Below are positions 8,708-19,000 of a DNA stretch of 64,000 nucleotides, piece after piece. A program made the position numbers and the translations under genes. The notes under the pieces were generated by a model. It was not told the DNA's origin, did not search any database, and saw nothing but the letters and a program-made list of their open reading frames with translations. How positions within the stretch are numbered: the stretch's first letter is position 1; the number at the start of each line of letters is the position of its first letter. This stretch comes from Chitinophagaceae bacterium. Its GTDB lineage: Bacteria > Bacteroidota > Bacteroidia > Chitinophagales > UBA10324. Location: the NCBI GenBank assembly GCA_016717285.1, contig JADKFU010000001.1, positions 372,001-436,000 on the forward strand, given 5' to 3'.

Positions 8708-9283
8708 ATGCGACTTTGGGGTAAAGATAAAATCAGCGAACAGCAATTAATCGAAGGTTGCATCACGGGCGATCGTAAAATGCATGAGGAATTTTATAAA
8801 GTTTTTGCTCCCCGCATGTTTTCGATCTGCCTGCGATATGCTGGTGATTATTGCCAGGCTGAAGACATGTTACAGGAAGGATTTATCAGGGCATATGCAA
8901 ATCTTCATAAGTTCAGAAACGAAGGTTCGTTTGAGGGTTGGATGAAAAGGGTTTTTGTAAATACCGCTATTGAAGGTTACCGGAAAAACCAGGTAACCAG
9001 AAATATGATGGAAGTGGAAGACATGAAGAATGACCTGGTACAACAAGATGATTTTCATCACCTGTCAGCCAATGATTTACTCAACATGGTGCAGCGGCTG
9101 GCTCCCGGATACCGTACCATTTTTAACCTGTATGCTATTGAAGGCTATTCACACCAGGAAATTGCAGACCTGCTTTCGATAAACATTGGTACCTCTAAAT
9201 CGCAGTTGGCAAGAGCGCGATACCTTTTACAAAAGATGGTTTTGAATTCACAAAGAATACAAAAATATGCCGCTGTCTTCTGA
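8708..9283 (+). CDS. ECF-type RNA polymerase sigma factor
   Basis: A 191-residue sigma-70 family factor of the extracytoplasmic function group. Region 2 spans about residues 20-95 (SICLRYAGDYCQAEDMLQEG and HKFRNEGSFEGWMKRVFVNT). Region 4 spans about 125-178 (YRTIFNLYAIEGYSHQEIAD, then IGTSKSQLARAR as the -35 recognition helix). Only regions 2 and 4 are present, as expected for ECF factors. The 3' end overlaps the next gene by 17 bases, so that product is the prime candidate for its partner or target. Confidence 0.94.
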   Translation: MRLWGKDKISEQQLIEGCITGDRKMHEEFYKVFAPRMFSICLRYAGDYCQAEDMLQEGFIRAYANLHKFRNEGSFEGWMKRVFVNTAIEGYRKNQVTRNMMEVEDMKNDLVQQDDFHHLSANDLLNMVQRLAPGYRTIFNLYAIEGYSHQEIADLLSINIGTSKSQLARARYLLQKMVLNSQRIQKYAAVF

Positions 9284-10547
9284 TAGACATATTATTGATG
9301 AACAGTTCAGCAAGAAGTTGCGGCAACACAAGTCGCACCCATCAGGCAAAGTGTGGAATCATTTGACTGATGATCTTCATTTGGCAGCGAGGCGTAATCA
9401 GAATGGCAGGCGTTTCTTGCTGGTAGCATTGTTGCTTTTACTTGGTTCCGGTGGCGTATTGATTAACTCAAACATTCATCCGGGAAAGATTGTTTCAAGT
9501 AAGTTGATACCTCAACATTCAGCAAATGATTTTTTCATAACATCAGGCACATCGAAAGTGATACCATTTGAAAAGGCGGTGGAATCGAATAGTGAGAAGG
9601 CGTCCGAAAGGAATACCAGCAGCAATGATCAGGAAATGCCACTTGTTACTGCTACAGCTAAAGATGAAATTGATTTTTATGCTGAAGTTGAATCTGACTG
9701 GAAAGAATCTGTAACAAGGTTAATTGGCGGTCCATCCCTTGTTCCCTTCGAATGGTATGCCGGGAATGGTTATGTGGCACCGTTAGCGATTAACAATGCA
9801 TTTGATATTGATGATCAGCTCGCGTTTGCAAGAACTAATGAACTTCGTCAGCATGCTTATCCTTCCATTTCCAATGATCCTGATTTCTACATTGCCGATG
9901 CGGCAGGTTTATATTTCGGATTTGGACAAACATTCAATTCCACCTTCATCGTAGATGGAAAATCTTTTCATGACGATAACCTGAGATTCACGCCAACATT
10001 TGGCATGGCCATCATGGTGCAAAGCGGTTATAATTTCAATAATAAATGGGGCGTGGAAGGTGCATGGGTTATTCATTCACAGGAAGGACAACGTTATAAA
10101 TATTTACCGGAAGATAACAGGACCACCAGCCTTGAGTACAATCAAAAGCATGTTTCATTTAACTATATGCAGTTTCCTGTTCTGATGCGCTATAAGGTGC
10201 AGGGTTGGTCAGGAATTACAGAGACTCCTTTCTTTGTGAATTACTCGTTGGGTGTGCAATATGGCCGGATGATAACTTACAGCGTGGATGAAAGTAAGGA
10301 AAGAGTGAGCAATCAAAATCTTTTTCGCAAGAATGAATATGCTGTAGTTGCAGCGCTCGACTATGATTTCATTAGCAGGAAAGCCGCTTTTTTTACAATC
10401 GGGCTCCGTACTTCAATTGGTTCAAATTTATTTGTAAAAGATACACCTGAATATCTTGAGTTTGATGATCCGCACAATTTTTTATTGGGTGTTCATGCGG
10501 CTGTGAATTTCTCATTAAAGCGGACTCAGAAAGTTCCTTCTTTATAG
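9267..10547 (+). CDS. Single-pass protein with C-terminal outer-membrane beta-barrel-like domain, coupled to the sigma factor
   Basis: A 426-residue protein. Residues 1-45 are a charged cytoplasmic-type segment (DEQFSKKLRQHKSHPSGKVW). Residues 49-67 form one membrane helix (RRFLLVALLLLLGSGGVLI). A polar linker follows to about 180, and residues 215-426 look like an outer-membrane beta-barrel domain with alternating strands (GLYFGFGQTFNSTF, GYNFNNKWGVEGAWVI). The N-terminal part resembles the anti-sigma-like segments seen in Bacteroidota proteins encoded after ECF factors. A role in restraining the upstream sigma factor is inferred from the 17-base overlap. The barrel assignment rests on strand pattern only. 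Confidence 0.7.
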   Translation: MPLSSDRHIIDEQFSKKLRQHKSHPSGKVWNHLTDDLHLAARRNQNGRRFLLVALLLLLGSGGVLINSNIHPGKIVSSKLIPQHSANDFFITSGTSKVIPFEKAVESNSEKASERNTSSNDQEMPLVTATAKDEIDFYAEVESDWKESVTRLIGGPSLVPFEWYAGNGYVAPLAINNAFDIDDQLAFARTNELRQHAYPSISNDPDFYIADAAGLYFGFGQTFNSTFIVDGKSFHDDNLRFTPTFGMAIMVQSGYNFNNKWGVEGAWVIHSQEGQRYKYLPEDNRTTSLEYNQKHVSFNYMQFPVLMRYKVQGWSGITETPFFVNYSLGVQYGRMITYSVDESKERVSNQNLFRKNEYAVVAALDYDFISRKAAFFTIGLRTSIGSNLFVKDTPEYLEFDDPHNFLLGVHAAVNFSLKRTQKVPSL

Positions 10548-10589
10548 CAATAAAAACATTATCTGCTTTTAATTAACCTGGAATTGTTT

Positions 10590-11387
10590 CTATAGCTCTC
10601 CCGAATCCAGGAAATTATTTAATGCAAGATGATACGCTTGAAACTGATGGAGGTTTTTATGACGTCCATTTTCTATCACAACAAACTGATCCCGCTCTTT
10701 TAGAAATTGCTTCAGTTTTTTTCCTGATTTGATGGAGACGACTTCGTCCTTATTTCCATGCAGGATCAGGATAGGAATTTTGACCGACTGTATTAAGACA
10801 TCTGTTCTGAAACTAAAGCGCAGATAGTTTCCATCCGGAAACAACATACCGTATCTTCTTCCAATGTCGTACATGTTTGCAAAAGGTGTTTCCAGGATAA
10901 GCTGTCTGCACGGTTGGTGTGCAGCCAGATAGGTTGCAGCGGCAGTTCCTAAGGATCGTCCATAAATGAAAATTTTTTCGGCTGCACAAATATTAACCGC
11001 TATCCTGTACCAATGTTCTGTATCGGAAAAGAAAAGTTGTTCTGTTAACCGGCCTTCACTTTTACCATAACTTCTGTAGTCAGGCAATAGCACACTGAAA
11101 CCAAGATCAGTAAATTTTTTAGTGAATGGTAAATAGTTGTCGAGGTTTTTCCAATTACCATGAAAGTAAATAATGATGCCTTTTTTTGCTTCAGGTTGCA
11201 GCAATATTCCATTCAGCTTTGTACCATCGGCTGCGTGTGTATTTAGTTCTTTGAAGGAAACCTTCGGATTGAATACATAATCATCCTTCAATTTTTCAGG
11301 CCGGAAAATCAAATAGGGTTGAAGTAAAATGAAAGCAAGGCAATATAGAACGTATAATATGATGAAGCTTAAGATCAGCCAACCCAT
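10590..11387 (-). CDS. Membrane-anchored alpha/beta hydrolase (copy 2 of a tandem pair)
   Basis: A 265-residue alpha/beta hydrolase with an N-terminal membrane anchor (residues 2-22, WLILSFIILYVLYCLAFILL). The nucleophile elbow is GRSLG (IFIYGRSLGTAAATYLAA), the acid lies in LILHGNKDEVVSI, and the histidine in ENGRHKNLHQF. The general fold is that of ABHD13/BEM46-type hydrolases, and the substrate is unknown. The frame is open up to 11525, which would overlap the neighbouring hydrolase. I chose the ATG at 11387 because the protein then starts like its paralogue. It sits 13 bases after the upstream paralogue and is co-transcribed with it. Confidence 0.85.
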   Translation of the reverse strand: MGWLILSFIILYVLYCLAFILLQPYLIFRPEKLKDDYVFNPKVSFKELNTHAADGTKLNGILLQPEAKKGIIIYFHGNWKNLDNYLPFTKKFTDLGFSVLLPDYRSYGKSEGRLTEQLFFSDTEHWYRIAVNICAAEKIFIYGRSLGTAAATYLAAHQPCRQLILETPFANMYDIGRRYGMLFPDGNYLRFSFRTDVLIQSVKIPILILHGNKDEVVSIKSGKKLKQFLKERDQFVVIENGRHKNLHQFQAYHLALNNFLDSGEL

Positions 11388-11400
11388 TCGTTTTATCTTT

Positions 11401-12186
11401 TTAGTACAATAAAATGTCGCGCAAAAATGCGTGATATTGAGGAAATGACGGAAGATTATTATGCTTGCCATCTTCGATCCTGATGAGCGTGATTCGTTTT
11501 GGTGCAATCGAAACGAGTTGTTCACTGCTACTGATGGGAATCAGCTTGTCTTTAGTTCCATGAAGAATGTAGGTATGACATTTTACGTATTCCATCCACA
11601 GATCAGCCCGAATCGGATACTTGAGTAAAAATGGCATCGGAAGGAATGGAAGATAACGACTTGAAATATGTTGAAAGCTGTAGTAAGGAGAATCAAGAAT
11701 ACAAAACCTGGGTGTATTTAAACTTGCAACACGCACCGCAAATCCGCTTCCTATGCTTCTTCCATATACAATGATCTGGTCTTCTGCATATTTTTTCTTC
11801 AGTTCTTCATACACAAACTGCGCATCTTTCAGCATCACATCTTCTGATCTTTTACCGGTGCTTTTTCCAAAGCCGCGATAATCAATCATCACCAGGTCGT
11901 ACTGGTACCTCGTGAAATCTTTTGAATACTTCGCCCAACCTTTGATGCTCCGGGTATTACCATGAAAATAAAGGATGAGGCCTTTGGGGTTTTCTACTGC
12001 AAAGTGTAAACCATTGATTCGGACATTGCGCTCCACATCAAAAAACAATTCAGTAAACGGGCGGTCATATTGAAACTTGAAATTTTGTGGCAGTTTTTCA
12101 GGATGAAAAATAAACCGTTCCTGCACAAAATAAATGATCACACAAACCACTACCCATGCCAACCCGATGTAAATAAGAATGTTCAT
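11401..12186 (-). CDS. Membrane-anchored alpha/beta hydrolase (copy 1 of a tandem pair)
   Basis: A 261-residue paralogue of the next gene downstream. It has an N-terminal anchor (residues 2-20), then FHPEKLPQNFKF and the oxyanion motif YFHGNTRSIKGW. The nucleophile elbow is GRSIG (IIVYGRSIGSGFAVRVAS). The acid is in YILHGTKDKLIPI and the histidine in EDGKHNNLPSF. The complete catalytic triad suggests an active esterase or lipase-like enzyme of unknown substrate. The two genes share architecture and strand, so they probably arose by local duplication. Confidence 0.87.
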   Translation of the reverse strand: MNILIYIGLAWVVVCVIIYFVQERFIFHPEKLPQNFKFQYDRPFTELFFDVERNVRINGLHFAVENPKGLILYFHGNTRSIKGWAKYSKDFTRYQYDLVMIDYRGFGKSTGKRSEDVMLKDAQFVYEELKKKYAEDQIIVYGRSIGSGFAVRVASLNTPRFCILDSPYYSFQHISSRYLPFLPMPFLLKYPIRADLWMEYVKCHTYILHGTKDKLIPISSSEQLVSIAPKRITLIRIEDGKHNNLPSFPQYHAFLRDILLY

Positions 12187-12466
12187 GCTTCACGAATTCG
12201 AATTCCAAGATATTGTTTCCTGAAGATAAGAGCGGGAAAAAATACACGCAGGATTGGTGAAAGGTTATTCATTGGAATGGGTTTTTGAATGAAGCAGCTT
12301 TTCACATGTTTTTTCATTATAGTGCGGGATCATGATGATGAATAGTACCAATGGAGGATTGATATTATAAAGAGTTTAAAAATTGATCAATAATTCCGGA
12401 CTTGCAAAAATCTTAAAAGTTTTAAATGAATTTTGAAGCATTAAATATTTTAGCAACTAACGAAGA

Positions 12467-12784
12467 ATGTATATATTGGACCCTGAATCTATAAAACTGT
12501 ATCATATGAATAGCAAACCCTATGAATTGCCTGGCAAGTTAATGTCACTGTCTATGTTTGAGTTGCGACCAAACTATAATTATGCATTTACATTAGAGGA
12601 ATTACGTTGTGTCCACTACCTGATCTGTGACTATAGCATCAATGAAGTAGCTGAAATATTTGGCTTATCACAAGAGGCTACTTACAAAATGCGTGAACGG
12701 ACAATCAAAAAGGCGAATATGCAATGCTTTGAGGGACTAGTTGGATGGTTGTTCACTCATGGCATATTTGTAGTTAAAATGTGA
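12467..12784 (+). CDS. Small LuxR-like helix-turn-helix protein
   Basis: A 105-residue protein whose second half (about 45-95) looks like a LuxR/GerE helix-turn-helix: FTLEELRCVHYLICDYSINE, then EVAEIFGLSQEATYKMRERT, matching the pattern in which the recognition helix follows a small turn. No receiver or sensory domain is present, so it resembles a stand-alone DNA-binding module. The first 40 residues have no recognisable feature. It is monocistronic, with about 280 bases of gene-free DNA upstream in which I see no clear promoter. Confidence 0.6.
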   Translation: MYILDPESIKLYHMNSKPYELPGKLMSLSMFELRPNYNYAFTLEELRCVHYLICDYSINEVAEIFGLSQEATYKMRERTIKKANMQCFEGLVGWLFTHGIFVVKM

Positions 12785-12933
12785 ATCGCGTGTCGCTGGA
12801 ATTGTGCCGGTTTATCCCAATGTCTGCCTGCATTCAATTTATAATATGAGAGTTCTTAAAAAGGATTGAAGAGGTTGCAGCATTTCAACCATGAATACGC
12901 GAAGCAATTATTCGTGAATTATTCGCGTTGAGG

Positions 12934-13020
12934 CAAAGGGAAGGGGTCCGGCCCCCGCGCCCCCCCCCCCTCCCCGCGGCCCCGCCCCCCCCACTTCCCC
13001 AAATTCCCCTTTGGGGCTCC
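12934..13020. other. Extreme C/G-rich tract, possible sequencing or assembly artefact
   Basis: An abrupt block of C and G homopolymers (including a C run of more than ten) in otherwise AT-leaning DNA. It contains nothing gene-like. The proline-rich frame through it is a by-product of the C runs. The surrounding 12785-12933 holds no gene either. Confidence 0.6.
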
Positions 13021-13038
13021 TTCGTTTGTACCCTATTC

Positions 13039-13075
13039 AAAAAAAATCCGGAATCGTTTTCACCATTCCGGATTT
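13039..13075 (-). terminator. Rho-independent terminator of the large surface-protein operon
   Basis: A perfect 11-bp stem (13044-13054 with 13065-13075, aaatccggaat/attccggattt) and a 10-base loop. On the minus strand it is followed by a run of T (the A run at 13039-13046). It lies 21 bases after the stop of the giant gene. Confidence 0.9.
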
Positions 13076-13096
13076 ATAATTTTAGCATTCGCCAGG

Positions 13097-16000
13097 TTAT
13101 TCTTCCAGCACTAATTTCCTGATAAACGTTTGATCATTCACTACTATGTGCAACAGGAAGACGCCTTTCTGATAAGCAGCTAATTCAATTTCCATGTGAA
13201 GTTTGCCATCTGTTACCATTGATTTTTTTTCATAAACAACTTGTCCGACCATATTGGTGATCTGTAGGGTAGCATTTTCATTGATCCAGGATGCAAGCGT
13301 GAGATCTGCAACGAAATGTCCATTGTTAGGATTCGGATATACCTGAAAGAGATTTCCGTCATCCAAAGTATTTAATGGAACAGATTCTTTTAACGGAAGC
13401 GTTGTGAACTTATCTGTAAGTGTATAAACTGTCTTCGTGTTTCCGCAAATGCTACGCACTTTCCATTTGTATTTAGTGGAAGCACTGAGGCCTTTGATGA
13501 CAATAGAGGTTCCGGGAGCATTTACACTCATTGGAAACCATGTTGCAGTTGGATTCGCTAAACCATACTGAATACTGTATTTGGTAGCTCCGGGTACGGC
13601 TGTCCAGCTAACCAATTCATTGGAAGAAGTTAAAGCAGTATGCACCAGTCCTGTTGGGGGTACACAATTAACCTCATCAATTTGCCCGTTACAATTGTCA
13701 TCAATACCATTTGCAATTTCTATGGCTCCCGGATTTACGCTTGCATTGTCATCGTTACAATCTGTGCTGTCTGTCACATAGCCTGCAACAGGAATGCAGG
13801 ATTGAACAATCACTGCAGCATTTCCATACAGATCTGCGTCAGCATCCTGGTAATAGGCGACAATGGGCAACACTTCAACCGACAGTATTTCTGTTGAAGC
13901 GATGGTATCACAATAAGTGATTTCACTTACAGAATAATCTCCGGAGACATTCACCGAGATTGAATTTCCCGTGCTGCCATTGCTCCATACATATTCACTT
14001 CCCACTTTCGGATTCGTTACTGTCAGCGTCACGCTATCTCCTTCACAAACGGTATCTGCTGAAGCTGTAAAGTCAGGAGGAAGGGCGTCAAAGTTCACAG
14101 GGAATGTATATACCCTGCCACTTCTTCCGGTGATATAAGCAAGACATCCGTTAGCCGTAATGTGCAGCAGGTCATCGGTATTACCAATGCTCCAGTGCAC
14201 CCACGTCATGCCACAATCAGAAGTGGTGAGAATGATGCCATGATGCCCCACACAAATCATGTGTAATGAATCAATCACAATCACACCGGTGAGATCATAC
14301 GTTGTTCCGGAGTTGCACGGATGCCAGGAACCACCGGCATTGTTGCTGATAGAGATACTGCCATAAGCGCCAACACTGCAACCAACACCGCCATAACCAC
14401 CGCCGCTGAATCCTCCACCAGGACAAGTGCAGCCAAAAGCAATTGCATACAGATTATAAAGTACACCGGAGTTAACTGCAATCCATCCAAAGCCGGGTTG
14501 ATAGCGGCAGATGATACCGTTATAACCGACTGTCCACAGATAACCATTCCAAAAATTAACACCATAGAAAGTATTGGTCACTCCGGGAGAAATATTGCTC
14601 CACAAAATTCCATTCCAATACCACACTTGTCCATTGGTGCCAACAGCGTATCCACTATTAGGATTGCTGAAATAAATATTCTGAATATCGCAACCACATG
14701 GAATGATGTAAGTGATCCATCCTCCTATTGTTCCTGTATAATTTACTGCCGTGAAGCCGCCTTCGCCTGCAATCCAGATCGCACTGTTTCCCTGAGTGCC
14801 TGTATAGCTCACACCATTCAGATGACAGGTACAAGGCAAGCCAAGTGATAACCAGGTGGTGCCGCCATCGCTTGTCTGATAGACTTGTCCGTTTGGTTGA
14901 ACAATACAACCATGAAGCGGAGAGATGAAAGAAGCACGCACTACATCAATGTTGGAATAGGAAGCGAATGTGGTGGAAGTATGATTGAAAATATTCCACA
15001 CCCTGATCATGTTGGTGGTGGATACTGAATCTGTGCATCCATCTTCACTTGTAACTTTTAATTTCACCGTATAATAGTTCGGTGCATTAGCCAGCGAATA
15101 CGTATGCGACGGATTGGGCAGATCGGAAGTAGTGCCATCACCAAAATCCCACAGGTAAGTAGCGATTGTTCCGTTGGTGCTGCTGTTGAATTGAACGGTG
15201 CCGCTTCCCGGTAGGAAACGTTCAAGACTATCAGCAGTAAATCCATTCAGCGGATCAATACTGGTTACCACCACAACATTAGAAACTGCACTGCATCCGG
15301 AACCATCAGAAGCGATTACACTATAGTTGTCTGCGGTGCTGACAATAATTGATTGCGTTGATTCTCCGTTGCTCCACAGATATCCTGCTGCTTCGCTTGA
15401 TGTAAGTGTAACTGTTCCGTTGCCGCAAAGATTGGTTGAACCACTTGCAGTAATGATAGGCGTTGCAACTCCACCTACAATGGTGTGAATTGCAGAAACA
15501 ATCGTATCGCAGAAAGTTGTTTCTGTAACTGAGTAGTCACCACTTGCAGTTACGATGATTGAATTACCTGTACTGCCATTGCTCCAGGAATATTCGCTGC
15601 CCACTTTCGGATTGACTACGCTGAGTGTTGACGGACTTGTTAAACAAACGGTATCTGTTGAAGCAGTAAAGGTGGGCGGAAGCGGATCAAAGTTTACAGG
15701 GAAAGTATAGACACGGCCACTTCTTCCGGTGATGTAAGCAAGACAACCATTTGCTGTAATGCTTAAAAGATCATCGGTGTTACCTACACTCCAATGCACC
15801 CACGTCATGCCGCAATCGGAAGTGGTAAGAATGATACCATGATGACCCACACAAATCATGTGGAGCGAGTCCACTACAATCACGCCTTTCAGATCATAAA
15901 TGGTTCCTGAGTTACAAGGATGCCAGGAGCTGCCGGCATTGTTGCTGATGGAAATACTTCCATTGGCACCAACTGAACATCCAACACCACCATAACCGCC

Positions 16001-19000
16001 GCCACTAAATCCTCCTCCAGGACAAGTGCAGCCAAATGCAATTGCATAAAGATTGTAGAGTACACCGGAATTCACAGCTATCCAACCTGAACCGACCTGA
16101 TAATAACAGATGATGCCATTGTATCCAACCACCCATAAATATCCGTTCCAATAATTTACACCATAAAAAGTATTGGTAACTCCGGGCGAGATATTACTCC
16201 ATAAAACTCCATTCCAATACCACACCTGACCATTGGTGCCGACAGCGTATCCACTGTTCGGATTGCTGAAATAAATATTCTGAATATCGCAACCGCATGG
16301 AATGATGTAAGTCGTCCAGCCGCCCGGTAAGCCGGTATAATTCACTGCCGTGAATCCGCCAGCACCGGCAATCCAGATCGCTGAATTGCCTTGTGTGCCG
16401 ATATAACAAACTCCATTCAATTGACACGTACATGGCAGACCCAATGACAACCAGGTTACACCACCGTCTATTGTTTGATAGACCTGACCGTTGGGTTGCA
16501 CCACACAGCCATACAGCGCTGAAATGAAGGAAGCGCTATGAACGTCAACAGAAGAGTAAGTCGTAAATGTTGTAGCTGTACAAGCGAACTTGTTCCAGAC
16601 CCTGATCATGTTTATGATAGAAATGGAATCTGTACAGCCATCATCGCTTGTTACTTTTAAAGTGACGGTGTAAAAATTCGGTGCATTGGCCAAAGTATAA
16701 GTGTGGTCAGGATTTGGAAGATCGGAAGTAGTTCCATCGCCAAAATCCCACAGGTAAGTAACGATGGTTCCATTAGTGCTGCTGGTGAAATGAACAGTGC
16801 CATTTCCCGGTAGGAAACGTTCGAGACTATCGGCTGCAAATCCGTTCAATGGAGAACCTGCTGTAACAGTTGTTATTGCAGAAGTCGCGCTGCATCCGGA
16901 AACATCCGTTACCGTGACACTGTAATCTCCGGCCGTATTCACCACAATGAAATTTGTAGTAGCGCCATTGCTCCATAGATAATTCGCAGCGTTGCTGGAA
17001 GTGAGCGTTACTGTTCCGTTGCCACAAAGATTGGTGGAACCACTTGCCTGAATGGTGGGTGTAACCACTCCGCCAACAAGCGTATGTGCTGCTGAAACAA
17101 GTGTATCACAGAAAGAATGTTCCGTAACGAAATAATCTCCACCAATAGCTATAACAATTGAATTTCCTGTTGCTCCATTACTCCATACATAATCACTGCC
17201 GACTCTCGGATTGATAACGCTAAGTGTTGCAGGACTTGTTGAACAAACAGTATCGCTTGAAACGCTGAATGTTGGAAGTACAGGATCAAAGTTTACAGGG
17301 AAGGTGTACACCTTGCCGCTCTTTCCGGTGATATAAGCAAGGCATCCGTTTGCAGTTATGCCTGTGAGGTCATCGGTATTGCCGACACTCCACTGTATCC
17401 ATGTCATGCCGCAATCGGAAGTGGTGAGAATGATACCATGCTGTCCGACACAAATCATGTGCAGTGAATCAACTACGATTACGCCAGAGAGATCGTATGT
17501 GGTTCCTGAATTACATGGATGCCACGAAGCGCCTGCATTATTGCTGATGGAAATACTTCCATTTGCACCAACTGAACATCCAACACCACCATAACCGCCG
17601 CCGCTGAATCCTCCACCGGGACAAGTGCAGCCAAATGCAATTGCGTAAAGATTGTAGAGCACGCCGGAATTCACAGCTATCCAGCCTGAACCAACCTGAT
17701 AATAACAGATGATGCCATTGTATCCAACCACCCATAAATATCCGTTCCAATAATTTACACCATAAAAAGTATTGGTTACTCCGGGAGAAATATTACTCCA
17801 TAAAATTCCATTCCAGTACCACACCTGACCATTGGTGCCGACAGCGTATCCACTGTTAGGATTGCTGAAATAAATATTCTGAATATCGCAACCGCATGGA
17901 ATGATGTAAGTCGTCCAGCCACCCGGCAAACCGGAGTAATTTACTGCCGTGAAGCCACTTGCGCCGGCAATCCAGATGGCACTGTTGCCTTGTGAGCCAA
18001 CATAACTTACCCCGTTTAGCTGGCAGGTACAAGGTAATCCAAGTGAAGACCATGTAGTTCCGCCATCAATTGTTTGATAGACCTGGCCGTTGGGTTGCAC
18101 CACGCAACCATAAAGTGCTGATATGAAAGATGCGTTGTAAACATCCACTGAAGAGTAAGAAGCGAACGAAGTTCCCGTACAGGCAAATTTGTTCCATACT
18201 CTTATCATGTTAACTGTAGTGATCACATCACTGCAACCTTCGTCATTCGTAACAGTGAGACTTACGGTATAGAAATTCGGAGCGTTGGCCAATGCATAAG
18301 TATGTGATGGATTTGCCTGATCAGAAGTTGATCCGTCGCCAAAATCCCAGAGGTAAGAAACAATGGTTCCGTTAGTGCTGCTGGTGAAATGAACAGTGCC
18401 ATTTCCCGGTAGGAAACGCTCAAGACTATCAGCAGCAATACTGTTCAACGGACTCACACTTGTGATAATGACAGGATCAGCAACTGCCGCGCATCCTGAT
18501 ACATCTGTTACTGTCACGCTGTAACTTCCGGCATCATTCACTACAATGAAACTGGCAATGGATCCGTTACTCCATAAATAATTAACACCACTACTGGCGG
18601 TGAGTGTTACGGTTTCATTTCCACAAAGATTGGTTGAACCGCTTACATCAATGGAAGCAGTTGCGATGCCCTGATAAATTGTTTGAACCGCAGAAGTAAT
18701 CGTATCGCAGAGAGAATATTCAGTTACGGAATAGTTTCCGGGCACATTCGTGATTATGGAATTGCCAATGTTTCCATTGCTCCACACATACAAACTTCCG
18801 ATTTTCGGATTCACTACGTTTAATGTTGCAAAGCTTCCCGCGCAAATGGTATCATTTGAAAGCGTAAATTCAGGAGGTGCAGCATTGAAGTTGATCGGGA
18901 AAGTATAAACGCCACCATTGTTTCCGGAGATATAAGCAACACATCCGCTTGCTGTAACACTGGTGAGATCTTCTGTATTGCCGATACTCCACGGAACCCA

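Noticed and set aside
12928..13122. Proline-rich open frame on the plus strand
   Set aside because: It is created by the C-homopolymer tract and overlaps a terminator. It has no protein-like composition.
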